Part shown: piece by piece, positions 9,265 to 17,325 of the stretch
Numbering within the stretch: the stretch's first letter is position 1
How the letters are laid out: each line of letters starts with the position of its first letter
Program-made: the position numbers and the translations under genes
Source: Kitasatospora sp. MAA4
Lineage (GTDB): Bacteria; Actinomycetota; Actinomycetes; Streptomycetales; Streptomycetaceae
DNA length: 64,000 nt
Assembly: GCF_029893355.1 (NCBI RefSeq)
Contig: NZ_JARZAI010000033.1
Coordinates: forward strand, 1-64,000
Direction: 5' to 3'
The notes under the pieces: model-generated
The model's input: the letters and a program-made list of their open reading frames with translations, nothing else
What the model was told of the DNA's origin: nothing
The model's database searches: none

Positions 9265-9298
9265 GGATCACGATGAAATCCGCATCGATTTCTGATCC
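9265..9298. promoter_or_regulatory. inverted repeat, candidate Lrp/AsnC operator
   Basis: GAAATC (9275-9280) and GATTTC (9287-9292) are inverted around 6 nt and nested inside GGATCA (9265-9270) and TGATCC (9293-9298). A further GAAATC lies at 9306-9311. This is unusually AT-rich for the region and sits between the divergent dehydrogenase and Lrp genes. Operator function is inferred. Confidence 0.45.
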
Positions 9299-9360
9299 GG
9301 ACGACGAAATCAGTATCCGATCCACTTGCGAACACACCAGCGATCAGGCACAGTGGCGGC

Positions 9361-9834
9361 GTGGCCAACCGCGACCGGAACAGCAGCGTTCCCCTCGACT
9401 CCGTCTCCAAGGCGATCATCGAGCAGCTGCAGGAGGACGGCCGCCGCGCGTACGCGACCATCGGCAAGGCCGTCGGCCTCTCCGAGGCCGCCGTCCGGCA
9501 GCGGGTCCAGAAACTGCTCGACCAGGGCGTGATGCAGATCGTCGCCGTCACCGACCCGCTGACCGTCGGATTCACCCGGCAGGCGATGGTCGGGATCAAC
9601 GTCGAGGGAGATATCGAGCCGGTCGCCGACGCGCTGGCCGCCCTCGACGAGGTCGACTACGTGGTCTGCACCGCCGGCTCGTTCGACCTCCTGGCCGAGC
9701 TGGTGTGCGAGGACGACGAGCACCTGCTCGAAATGATCAACAAGCGAATCCGTGCGCTTCCCGGCGTGCGGAGGACCGAGAGCTTCGTTTACCTGAAACT
9801 CCGGAAACAGACCTACACCTGGGGCACCCGATGA
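9361..9834 (+). CDS. Lrp/AsnC-family transcriptional regulator
   Basis: A 157-aa protein with an N-terminal winged helix-turn-helix (about 12-60, with YATIGKAVGLSEAAVRQRVQ as the recognition region) and a C-terminal RAM ligand-binding domain (about 75-150). Such proteins bind DNA as dimers or octamers and sense amino acids. The GTG start is preceded by no Shine-Dalgarno sequence; CACAGT lies 6 nt upstream and could be a weak leaderless -10. The stop overlaps the following aminotransferase start (ATGA), so the two are translationally coupled. It probably controls that aminotransferase and the divergent aldehyde dehydrogenase. The ligand is not known. Confidence 0.92.
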   Translation: MANRDRNSSVPLDSVSKAIIEQLQEDGRRAYATIGKAVGLSEAAVRQRVQKLLDQGVMQIVAVTDPLTVGFTRQAMVGINVEGDIEPVADALAALDEVDYVVCTAGSFDLLAELVCEDDEHLLEMINKRIRALPGVRRTESFVYLKLRKQTYTWGTR

Positions 9835-11225
9835 GCGCCGACCCGGCACCGAAGGACCTTTCGAAGACCGCCTACGACCACCTGTGGATGCACTTCACCC
9901 GCATGTCGTCGTACGAGAACGCCCCCGTGCCGACGATCGTCAAGGGCGAGGGCACCTACATCTGGGACACCAACGGCAAGAAGTACCTGGACGGCCTCTC
10001 CGGCCTGTTCGTGGTCAACGCCGGCCACGGCCGCCGCGAGCTCGCCGAGGTGGCCGCCAAGCAGGCCGCCGAGCTGGCCTTCTTCCCGGTGTGGAGCTAC
10101 GCCCACCCGAAGGCCATCGAGCTGGCCGAGCGGCTGGCGCACTACGCCCCGGGCGACCTGAACAAGGTCTTCTTCTCCACCGGTGGCGGCGAGGCGGTCG
10201 AGACCGCCTGGAAGCTGGCCAAGCAGTTCTTCAAGCTGACCGGCAAGCCGACCAAGCACAAGGTCATCTCGCGTGCGGTCGCCTACCACGGCACCCCGCA
10301 GGGCGCCCTGTCGATCACCGGCCTGCCGGGCCTGAAGGCCCCGTTCGAGCCGCTGGTGCCGGGCACCTTCCGGGCCCCGAACACCAACATCTACCGCGCC
10401 CCCGCGTTCCTGGAGAGCGCCGACGGCACGGTCGACCCCGAGGCGTACGGCCGCTGGTGCGCCGACGAGATCGAGGTCGCGATCCTCAACGAGGGCGCCG
10501 ACACCGTCGCCGCCGTCTTCCTCGAGCCGGTGCAGAACGCCGGTGGCTGCTTCCCGCCGCCGCCCGGGTACTTCCAGCGCGTGCGCGAGATCTGCGACCG
10601 GCACGACGTGCTGCTCGTCTCGGACGAGGTCATCTGCGCCTTCGGCCGTCTGGGCACCATGTTCGGCGCCGACAAGTTCGGCTACCAGCCCGACATGATC
10701 ACCTGCGCCAAGGGCATGACCTCGGGCTACTCCCCGATCGGCGCCACGATCATCTCGGACCGCCTCGCCGAGCCGTTCTACAAGGGTGACAACACCTTCC
10801 TGCACGGCTACACCTTCGGTGGCCACCCGGTCTCCTCCGCGGTGGCACTGGCCAACCTCGACATCTTCGAGCGCGAGGGCCTCAACCAGCACGTCCTCGA
10901 CAACGAGGCCGCCTTCCTGGGCACCCTGGGCAAGCTGCGCGACCTGCCGATCGTCGGCGACGTCCGCGGCAACGGGTACTTCTACGGCATCGAGCTCGTC
11001 AAGGACAAGGTCACCAAGGAGTCGTTCAACGACGACGAGGTCGAGCGCGTGCTCTACGGCTTCCTGTCGAAGGCGCTCTTCGACAACGGCCTGTACTGCC
11101 GCGCCGACGACCGTGGCGACCCGGTCATCCAGCTGGCCCCGCCGCTGATCTCGAACCAGTCGACCTTCGACGAGATCGAGCAGATCCTGCGGGTCAGCCT
11201 CACCGACGCGTGGGCGAAGATCTGA
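9831..11225 (+). CDS. class III aminotransferase, putrescine/GABA type
   Basis: A 464-aa PLP-dependent transaminase. Visible are STGGGEAVETAWKLA (116-130) for cofactor phosphate binding, D265 in SDEVICAFGR, and the PLP lysine K294 in TCAKGMTSGY. The pattern fits the omega-amino acid, putrescine-pyruvate and GABA transaminase group. Its start overlaps the Lrp regulator stop by 4 nt, and a strong terminator follows. With the divergent aminobutyraldehyde dehydrogenase it would make a two-step diamine-to-amino-acid route. A beta-alanine/pyruvate transaminase role is also possible and would link to the MmsA enzyme. Confidence 0.92.
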   Translation: MSADPAPKDLSKTAYDHLWMHFTRMSSYENAPVPTIVKGEGTYIWDTNGKKYLDGLSGLFVVNAGHGRRELAEVAAKQAAELAFFPVWSYAHPKAIELAERLAHYAPGDLNKVFFSTGGGEAVETAWKLAKQFFKLTGKPTKHKVISRAVAYHGTPQGALSITGLPGLKAPFEPLVPGTFRAPNTNIYRAPAFLESADGTVDPEAYGRWCADEIEVAILNEGADTVAAVFLEPVQNAGGCFPPPPGYFQRVREICDRHDVLLVSDEVICAFGRLGTMFGADKFGYQPDMITCAKGMTSGYSPIGATIISDRLAEPFYKGDNTFLHGYTFGGHPVSSAVALANLDIFEREGLNQHVLDNEAAFLGTLGKLRDLPIVGDVRGNGYFYGIELVKDKVTKESFNDDEVERVLYGFLSKALFDNGLYCRADDRGDPVIQLAPPLISNQSTFDEIEQILRVSLTDAWAKI

Positions 11226-11254
11226 TCGTCTGAATCTTTCCGACCCACCCTCCG

Positions 11255-11314
11255 CCGCGGGGCGGTCCCGGCAGTCCCCTCCTCAGGACTGCCGGGACCG
11301 CCCCGCGGTGTTTT
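11255..11314 (+). terminator. strong intrinsic terminator after the aminotransferase gene
   Basis: A perfect 23-bp stem (11255-11277 with 11286-11308) and an 8-nt loop, followed by TGTTTT. It closes the Lrp-aminotransferase transcript. Confidence 0.93.
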
Positions 11315-11457
11315 GGCTGATCTTCTGACTGGTTCATCCAGGTATAACCCGACTCGACCGGGTGCGCCGCAACCTCAGCGCGACCTTGTCGTTCTAATCT
11401 GACGACTGTCATTCCCTGCACCCGTGCAGAGGCCCCCAGGACCGGCGGAGGAACTCC

Positions 11458-12195
11458 ATGTCAGCGGCCCCGTCTGCGGCCCCGCCGGACAACGACGTGC
11501 TGTGGGCCCGCGGGATCGTCAAGTCCCACAACGGCACCCCCGCGCTGCGCGACGTCTCGATCGGGATCCGCGAGGGCGAGGTGCTCGCCATCACCGGACC
11601 GCGCGGCTCGGGCAAGAGCACCCTGCTCGGCTGCCTGTCCGCGCTGCTGCCGGTGGACCGCGGCGAGGTCTGGTTCAACAGCTCCCCCGTGCACACCCTC
11701 AGCCGGGCCGGACGCGAGAAGCTACGGCGCGACCGCTTCGGCTTCGTCGGCCCCGAACCCCGGCTGGTCCCCGAGCTGACCGCCCGGGAGAACGTCGCGC
11801 TGCCGCTGCTGCTGGCGGGAGCCGGCCACAAGGCCGCCTACAGCGCGGCCGACGACTGGCTGGAGCGCCTGGACGTCACCGTCTGCGCCAAGCGCCGGCC
11901 GTCCGAACTGGTGCAGACCGAGCGCCAGCGGATCGCCGTGGCCCGCGCCCTCGCGCCGCTCCCCCGGGTGGTCTTCGCCGACGACCCGACCGCGCCGCTG
12001 CACCGCGAGGCCCAGGACCAGGTGCTGCGGATACTGACCAGCGCGGCCCGCTCCCACCAGCTCACCCTGGTGCTGGCCACCCACGACCCCGAGCTCGCCC
12101 GCTACGCCGACCGGACGGTCGCCCTGGTGGACGGCCGCACCCCCGTACCCGCCGCCCCGGTGCGCCGCGGCACGCCCGTTCCGGCCGCGTACTGA
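11458..12195 (+). CDS. ABC transporter ATP-binding protein with degenerate motifs
   Basis: A 245-aa ATPase of the MacB/LolD-like group, presumably paired with the membrane protein that follows. Walker A is intact (GPRGSGKST, about 47-55) and the H-loop is present in VLATHDPE. Other motifs depart from consensus: the Q-loop region reads FVGPEPRLVPEL without the glutamine, the LSGGQ signature is replaced by LVQTERQR, and Walker B ends in FADDPT with aspartate in place of the catalytic glutamate. ATP binding is plausible and hydrolysis may be weak. The ATG follows GGAGGA with good spacing. The next gene starts 19 bp downstream. Substrate unknown. Confidence 0.88.
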   Translation: MSAAPSAAPPDNDVLWARGIVKSHNGTPALRDVSIGIREGEVLAITGPRGSGKSTLLGCLSALLPVDRGEVWFNSSPVHTLSRAGREKLRRDRFGFVGPEPRLVPELTARENVALPLLLAGAGHKAAYSAADDWLERLDVTVCAKRRPSELVQTERQRIAVARALAPLPRVVFADDPTAPLHREAQDQVLRILTSAARSHQLTLVLATHDPELARYADRTVALVDGRTPVPAAPVRRGTPVPAAY

Positions 12196-12214
12196 AGGGC
12201 TGAGGGAGACTCAG

Positions 12215-13369
12215 GTGTTCTATCTCCGCCTGGTCAGGGGATACCGGGTCATCGACCTGGGCCGCTGGCTGCTCACCGCCGTCGCCGCGGCGGTGGTCGC
12301 CGGCTTCCTGCTGCGGGCCCTGGGCCTGGCGCTGAGCGACCCGCCCGTCGGGGCGACCGACCGGCTGCTCTGGTGCCTGCCGCCGCTCGTCGCGGTCGGC
12401 TGGTTCGCCGCGATCGCCGCCCGGGCAGTGCCCGCGCAGCGGCCCGAGCGGATGGCCGGGCTGACCGCGGCCGGGGCCGGACCGCGCTGGATCCGGCTGA
12501 TGATCGCCGGCGAGATCGCCCTCGCCTGCGCCGCCGGCAGCGTCGTCTCGCTGCTGGTCTTCCTGGTGCTGCGCAACAACATCGCCGGCGCCTGGCTCGC
12601 GCCGGACCTGGGGATGGGCGTCGCGCTGCCGCTCGCCGCGCCGATCACCCTGCTCACCCTGCTGCCGCTGGCCGCCGGCCTCGCCGCGGCCTTCGCGGTG
12701 CCGGTACGGGAGGAGCTGCCCGGCGGCGCCGACCCGGCCGAGGCCCGGCACTTCCACCCGGCCCGGACCGTCCTGGCCGGTGCACTGGCACTCGGCGGCA
12801 CCCTGACGGAGCTGTACGGGTTGCGCCCGGCCGCGCCCGTCGACCCGCACCCGCTGCGGCTGCCGGCCGACCTCGGACGCACCAGCGTCAACCTGCTGAT
12901 CGGCTGGGGCATCGCCGCGCTGGGACTCGCGCTGCTGACCGGGCCGCTGCTCGCGTTCGCCGGACGGCTGCTGGCGCTGGGACGGCCCAGTGCCCGTCGG
13001 CTGCTGGCCGGGCGCGGGCTGACCGACCAGGCCGGCCGACTCGGCGCGCCGCCGGCCGTGCTGGCGCTCACCGTCGCGGTCGTCCTGACGGCCGTCCGGC
13101 AGTGGGTGACGCCCGGGATGCGCAGCGGCGAGCCGCTGCCGGCCGCCGAGGCGGTGCTGATCACCGGCTGCGTGACCGCGGCCGCGATCGCCCGGTTGAC
13201 CGAGCTGCGCACCGCCCGGCGTCCGGCCACGGCGACGCTGCACCAGCTGGGCGCCTCGCCGCAGCTGCTGTTCGGTGCCGCCGCCCTGCGCTGGCTGGCC
13301 GGCGGCACCGTCCTGCTGCTGACCGGCGGGACGACCGCCGCGCTGGCCGCAGGCATCCTGCGCAGCTAG
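12215..13369 (+). CDS. ABC transporter permease, FtsX-like
   Basis: A 384-aa polytopic membrane protein with about nine hydrophobic segments spread over the whole length. The GTG start has GGGAGA upstream. It follows the ATPase gene directly and is its likely partner. A typical large extracytoplasmic MacB domain is not evident, so the substrate cannot be guessed. Its TAG stop abuts the TAG stop of rlmN on the other strand without a spacer. Confidence 0.85.
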   Translation: MFYLRLVRGYRVIDLGRWLLTAVAAAVVAGFLLRALGLALSDPPVGATDRLLWCLPPLVAVGWFAAIAARAVPAQRPERMAGLTAAGAGPRWIRLMIAGEIALACAAGSVVSLLVFLVLRNNIAGAWLAPDLGMGVALPLAAPITLLTLLPLAAGLAAAFAVPVREELPGGADPAEARHFHPARTVLAGALALGGTLTELYGLRPAAPVDPHPLRLPADLGRTSVNLLIGWGIAALGLALLTGPLLAFAGRLLALGRPSARRLLAGRGLTDQAGRLGAPPAVLALTVAVVLTAVRQWVTPGMRSGEPLPAAEAVLITGCVTAAAIARLTELRTARRPATATLHQLGASPQLLFGAAALRWLAGGTVLLLTGGTTAALAAGILRS

Positions 13370-14470
13370 CTACCCCGCGGCTGCGAGCTGGCCGCAGGCT
13401 CCGTCGATCTCCTGGCCGCGGGTGTCGCGGACCGTGGTGGGCACGCCGTGCGCGACCAGGCGGCGGACGAACTCGCGCTCGTCCTCGGGCCGGGAGGCGG
13501 TCCACTTGGAGCCGGGCGTGGGGTTGAGCGGGATCAGGTTGACGTGCACCCGGTGGTTCTTGATCAACCGGCCGAGCAGGTCGGCGCGCCAGGCCTGGTC
13601 GTTGATGTCCTTGATCAGCGCGTACTCGATGGAGATCCGGCGTCCGGACTTCTCCGCGTAGTTCCACGCGGCGTCCAGCACCTCGGCGACCTTCCAGCGG
13701 GTGTTCACCGGGACCAGCTCGTCGCGCAGCTCGTCGTCCGGCGCGTGCAGGGAGAGCGCCAGCCGGACGCTCAGCTCCTCGTCCGCCAGGCGGTTCATCG
13801 CCGGCACCAGGCCGACGGTGGAGACCGTGATGCCGCGCTGCGACATGCCGAAGCCGTCCGGCGCCGGGTCGGTCAGCCGGCGGATCGCGGCGAGCACCCG
13901 GTTGAAGTTGGCCAGCGGCTCACCCATGCCCATGAAGACCACGTTGCTCAGCCGGGCCTCGCCGCCGGGGATCTCGCCGGCCTTGAGCGCCCGGATGCCC
14001 GCGGCGATCTGCTCGACGATCTCCGCGGTGGAGAGGTTGCGGGTCAGACCGGCCTGGCCGGTGGCGCAGAACGGGCAGTTCATCCCGCAGCCGGCCTGCG
14101 AGCTGATGCACATCGTCACCCGGTCGGGGTAGCGCATCAGCACGGACTCGACGAGCGTGCCGTCGAAGAGCTTCCAGAGCGTCTTGCGGGTGGTGTCGTC
14201 GTCGCAGGAGACGTGCCGGACCACCGACATCAGCTCGGGCAGCAGCTCCTTGGTCAGCTTCTCGCGGCTCGCGGCCGGGATGTCCGTCCAGCCGGCCGGG
14301 TCGTTGGAGATCCGGCCGAAGTAGTGGTTGGACAGCTGCTTGGCGCGGAACGGCTGTTCGCCCAGCTCGGCGACCGCCTCCTTGCGCTGTGCGGGGCTGA
14401 GGTCGGCAAGGTGTCGCGGGGGCTTGGCGCCGCGCGGCGCGACGAAGGTGAGTTCTCCGGGTGCAGGCAT
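13370..14470 (-). CDS. rlmN: 23S rRNA (adenine2503-C2)-methyltransferase RlmN
   Basis: A 366-aa radical-SAM enzyme that methylates C2 of A2503 in 23S rRNA and of A37 in some tRNAs. The iron-sulfur cysteines are C128, C132 and C135 in CGMNCPFC. The GMGEPLANF motif and the C-terminal cysteine (DGACGQL) that carries the methyl group are present. The length is usual for the family. The ATG has only a weak upstream TGGA. A hairpin separates it from cdsA, so it may have its own promoter. Confidence 0.96.
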   Translation of the reverse strand: MPAPGELTFVAPRGAKPPRHLADLSPAQRKEAVAELGEQPFRAKQLSNHYFGRISNDPAGWTDIPAASREKLTKELLPELMSVVRHVSCDDDTTRKTLWKLFDGTLVESVLMRYPDRVTMCISSQAGCGMNCPFCATGQAGLTRNLSTAEIVEQIAAGIRALKAGEIPGGEARLSNVVFMGMGEPLANFNRVLAAIRRLTDPAPDGFGMSQRGITVSTVGLVPAMNRLADEELSVRLALSLHAPDDELRDELVPVNTRWKVAEVLDAAWNYAEKSGRRISIEYALIKDINDQAWRADLLGRLIKNHRVHVNLIPLNPTPGSKWTASRPEDEREFVRRLVAHGVPTTVRDTRGQEIDGACGQLAAAG

Positions 14471-14497
14471 GGTTGTTCCAGTGTCGCAGATGGGGAA

Positions 14498-14524
14498 AGC
14501 CCCGGACGCTGGGCGCCCGGGGCT
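14498..14524 (-). terminator. terminator hairpin downstream of cdsA
   Basis: AGCCCCGG (14498-14505) pairs with CCGGGGCT (14517-14524). On the minus strand it is followed by TTTCC. It probably ends the pyrH-frr-cdsA transcript. Confidence 0.6.
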
Positions 14525-14543
14525 CTCGACGGTGTGAGGTGGG

Positions 14544-15740
14544 TCAGCTTCCGACGAAGGCCGCCAGCAGCAGCCAGACCACCGGAGCGGTCGGCAGCAG
14601 CGAGTCCAGCCGGTCCATGATGCCGCCGTGGCCGGGAAGCAGCGTGCCCATGTCCTTGATGCCCAGGTCGCGCTTGATCATCGACTCGGCGAGGTCGCCG
14701 AGGGTGGCGACGACCGCGGCGCACCCGCCCAGGATCAGGCCCTGCCACCAGTGGCCGTCGTCGATGATCCACTGCATCAGCAGCGCACCGGCCAGCATCG
14801 ACAGGCCAATGCCGCCGGCCAGGCCCTCGCGGGTCTTGCCGGGGCTGATCGTCGGGGCCAGCTTGTTCTTGCCGAACTTGTAGCCGACGGCGTAGGCGCC
14901 GGTGTCACTGCAGACGGTGACCACCAGGAAGAGCACGATCCGCTGCGGTCCGTCGTGGGCCGCCAGCAGCAGCGCCACGAAGGTGGCCAGGAACGGCACG
15001 TAGAAGGCGGTGAAGACGCCGGCCGTTATGTCGCGCAGGTAGTTCTCCGGCGGCTTGCGCATCCGCCAGACCATCACCGCCAGCGCCGTCAGCGCGAGTG
15101 ACGCGGCCGCGCCCTGCGCGCCGATCCAGTAGCCCGTCGTCAGCATGGCCACCCCGCCGGCCAGCAACGGCAGCAGCGGGACATCCACCTGCTTGCGCTC
15201 GGCGAGCCGGCTGGTCAGCTCCCAGATCCCGACCGAGACCGCGGCGACGACGACGAAGAGGAAGAGCACCTTCACCACGAAGAGCGAGGCGACGATCACC
15301 GCACCGAGGCCGACCCCGACTCCTATCGCGGCCTGCAGGTTGCGGCCGCCGCGCTGCTTGCGGGGCTGCTGCGGATCGGGCTGGGCCACAGGTGTCTCCT
15401 GCCCTGGGTGGGACGGCACGCCGGCCGGGTGGGGGTGTCCGGCAGTCGGGCCGCTGTCGGCGGCCGCCGGTCGGGTCTGCGGGGGGCTGTCCGGCCCGCG
15501 GGTCGGGCCGGACAGCGAAGGGAGCACGGCTGTCTCCTCGGCCGCCGACGGGGGCGGCTCGGGTGAGGAGTCCTGGACGCGAGGCATGGACTGAGTCTGT
15601 GCCGCTTCGGCCCCCGGATACACCGCGGGCCGCTGTGCGTGACCCGTTCGGTGTCCGGTCGGCGGCCGCAGGTGATCCGGTGAAGCCTGGGTCTGCTGGG
15701 TTCCGCCCCGCCTGCCTGGGGCGTTCGGGGCGTCGTCCAT
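14544..15740 (-). CDS. cdsA: phosphatidate cytidylyltransferase
   Basis: A 398-aa integral membrane enzyme that makes CDP-diacylglycerol from phosphatidate and CTP, the branch point for phospholipids. The signature KRDLGIKDMG followed by LPGHGGIMDRLDS lies near the C-terminus. About eight membrane segments start near residue 137. The first 130 residues are Pro/Gln/Ser-rich and predicted cytoplasmic, an extension common in actinomycetes. The start overlaps the frr stop by one base (TGATG), so the two are translationally coupled. Confidence 0.95.
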   Translation of the reverse strand: MDDAPNAPGRRGGTQQTQASPDHLRPPTGHRTGHAQRPAVYPGAEAAQTQSMPRVQDSSPEPPPSAAEETAVLPSLSGPTRGPDSPPQTRPAAADSGPTAGHPHPAGVPSHPGQETPVAQPDPQQPRKQRGGRNLQAAIGVGVGLGAVIVASLFVVKVLFLFVVVAAVSVGIWELTSRLAERKQVDVPLLPLLAGGVAMLTTGYWIGAQGAAASLALTALAVMVWRMRKPPENYLRDITAGVFTAFYVPFLATFVALLLAAHDGPQRIVLFLVVTVCSDTGAYAVGYKFGKNKLAPTISPGKTREGLAGGIGLSMLAGALLMQWIIDDGHWWQGLILGGCAAVVATLGDLAESMIKRDLGIKDMGTLLPGHGGIMDRLDSLLPTAPVVWLLLAAFVGS

Positions 15741-16297
15741 CAGACTTCGAGCAGCTCGGCTTCCTTGTGCGTCAGGAGCACGTCCACCTGCGCGACGTAC
15801 TTCGCGGTGACGTCGTCCAGCTCCTTCTCGGCGCGGCGGACCTCGTCCTCGCCGCTCTCCTTGTCCTTGACCAGCTTGTCCAGGGTCTCCTTGGCCTTGC
15901 GGCGGACGGCCCGGATGGAGATCTTGGCGTCCTCGCCCTTGGTGCGGGCGACCTTGATGTACTCCTTGCGGCGTTCCTCGGTCAGCTGCGGGAACGACAC
16001 CCGGATGATGGAACCGTCGTTGGACGGGTTGACGCCCAGGTCGGAGTCGCGGATCGCCTGCTCGACGTTGCGCAGCGAGCTCTTGTCGAACGGCGTGATG
16101 ACCGCCATCCGGGGCTCCGGCACGGAGAACGAGGCGAGCTGGTTGATCGGGGTCAGCGCACCGTAGTACTCGGCCACGATCTTGTTGAACATCGCCGGGT
16201 GGGCCCGGCCGGTGCGGATGGCGGCGAAGTCTTCCTTCGCGACCAGGACGGTCTTCTCCATCTTCTCCTCGGCCTCGAGGAGGATCTCTTCGATCAC
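15740..16297 (-). CDS. frr: ribosome recycling factor
   Basis: A 185-aa protein of standard length that, with EF-G, splits post-termination ribosomes. The triple-helix core includes RTGRAHPAMF and the C-terminal helices IRAVRRKAKETLDKLVKD. The start is GTG. It lies 70 bp after pyrH and overlaps cdsA, giving the usual actinomycete pyrH-frr-cdsA order. Confidence 0.97.
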   Translation of the reverse strand: MIEEILLEAEEKMEKTVLVAKEDFAAIRTGRAHPAMFNKIVAEYYGALTPINQLASFSVPEPRMAVITPFDKSSLRNVEQAIRDSDLGVNPSNDGSIIRVSFPQLTEERRKEYIKVARTKGEDAKISIRAVRRKAKETLDKLVKDKESGEDEVRRAEKELDDVTAKYVAQVDVLLTHKEAELLEV

Positions 16298-16367
16298 AGT
16301 CTGCTCCCTGTCCGGTTGCCTTGTGGCGTACTGGTGCGCCTGCGAGTGCGGCGCGGCTGACTACTGC

Positions 16368-17123
16368 TCAGGCCCGGACGGAATCCTGGCTGATGAGTGT
16401 GCCGATCTTCTCACTGTTGACCGCGCGGGCGATATTGCCCTCCGCCAGCAGCTCGAAAACCAGGATCGGCAGGCCGTTGTCCTTGCACAGGGTGATCGCG
16501 GTGAGGTCGGCGACCTTGAGATCCCGCGAGATCACCTCGGAGTACTCCAGCGCGTCGAAGCGCACGGCGTCCGGGTTGGTCTTGGGGTCGGAGTCGTAGA
16601 CACCGTCGACCCCGTTCTTCCCCATCAGCAGCACCTCGGCGTGGATCTCCAGGGCCCGCTGCACGGCGGTGGTGTCGGTGGAGAAGTAGGGCATGCCCAT
16701 ACCGGCGCCGAAGATCACGACGCGGCCCTTCTCCAGGTGCCGGATGGCGCGCAACGGCAGGTAGGGCTCGGCGACCTGACCCATCGTGATCGCGGTCTGC
16801 ACCCGCGTCTCGATGCCTTCCTTCATCAGGAAGTCCTGGAGGGCCAGGCAGTTCATCACCGTGCCGAGCATGCCCATGTAGTCGGAGCGGGCCCGGTCCA
16901 TGCCGCGGACCTGGAGTTCGGCGCCGCGGAAGAAGTTGCCGCCGCCGATCACCACGGCGACCTCGGTGCCATTGCGGACCACCGTGGCGATCTCGCGGGC
17001 GATCTTGTGGACGACGTCGGGGTCGACGCCGAGTCCGCCTCCACCTGCGAAGGCTTCACCGGACAGCTTGAGCAGAACGCGGCGACCCGTTCCCCCCGGC
17101 GTGGTCTCCTGGGTCTCCTGCAT
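16368..17123 (-). CDS. pyrH: UMP kinase
   Basis: A 251-aa amino-acid-kinase-fold enzyme that phosphorylates UMP to UDP. Present are VLLKLSGEAF, the VIGGGNFFRG glycine loop, and GKNGVDGVYDSDP. The ATG is preceded by GAAGGAGA. It is the first gene of the pyrH-frr-cdsA run and is separated from tsf by 202 bp containing a hairpin. Confidence 0.97.
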   Translation of the reverse strand: MQETQETTPGGTGRRVLLKLSGEAFAGGGGLGVDPDVVHKIAREIATVVRNGTEVAVVIGGGNFFRGAELQVRGMDRARSDYMGMLGTVMNCLALQDFLMKEGIETRVQTAITMGQVAEPYLPLRAIRHLEKGRVVIFGAGMGMPYFSTDTTAVQRALEIHAEVLLMGKNGVDGVYDSDPKTNPDAVRFDALEYSEVISRDLKVADLTAITLCKDNGLPILVFELLAEGNIARAVNSEKIGTLISQDSVRA

Positions 17124-17190
17124 GGACTTCTCCTTCTACCTGCTGCTTCACAGGGCCGGGTGTGCGGGGCCCAGACCTGCGCGTACACGC

Positions 17191-17246
17191 GAGGAGGCCA
17201 CTGCCGCGGGAACCGGTTCGGTGTCCTGCACGGCAATGGCCTCCTC
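17191..17246 (-). terminator. hairpin between tsf and pyrH
   Basis: Arms 17191-17206 and 17231-17246 pair over 16 positions with one G-U wobble around a 24-nt loop. It can terminate the rpsB-tsf transcript or attenuate reading into pyrH. There is no U-tract. Confidence 0.6.
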
Positions 17247-17325
17247 GTCGTTCATGGTGCCGACCCGCTGGTCACAGCGGGCGGCGACGGTTCCTACCTT
17301 AGGCGGGAACCCCGGTGAACGTGGA

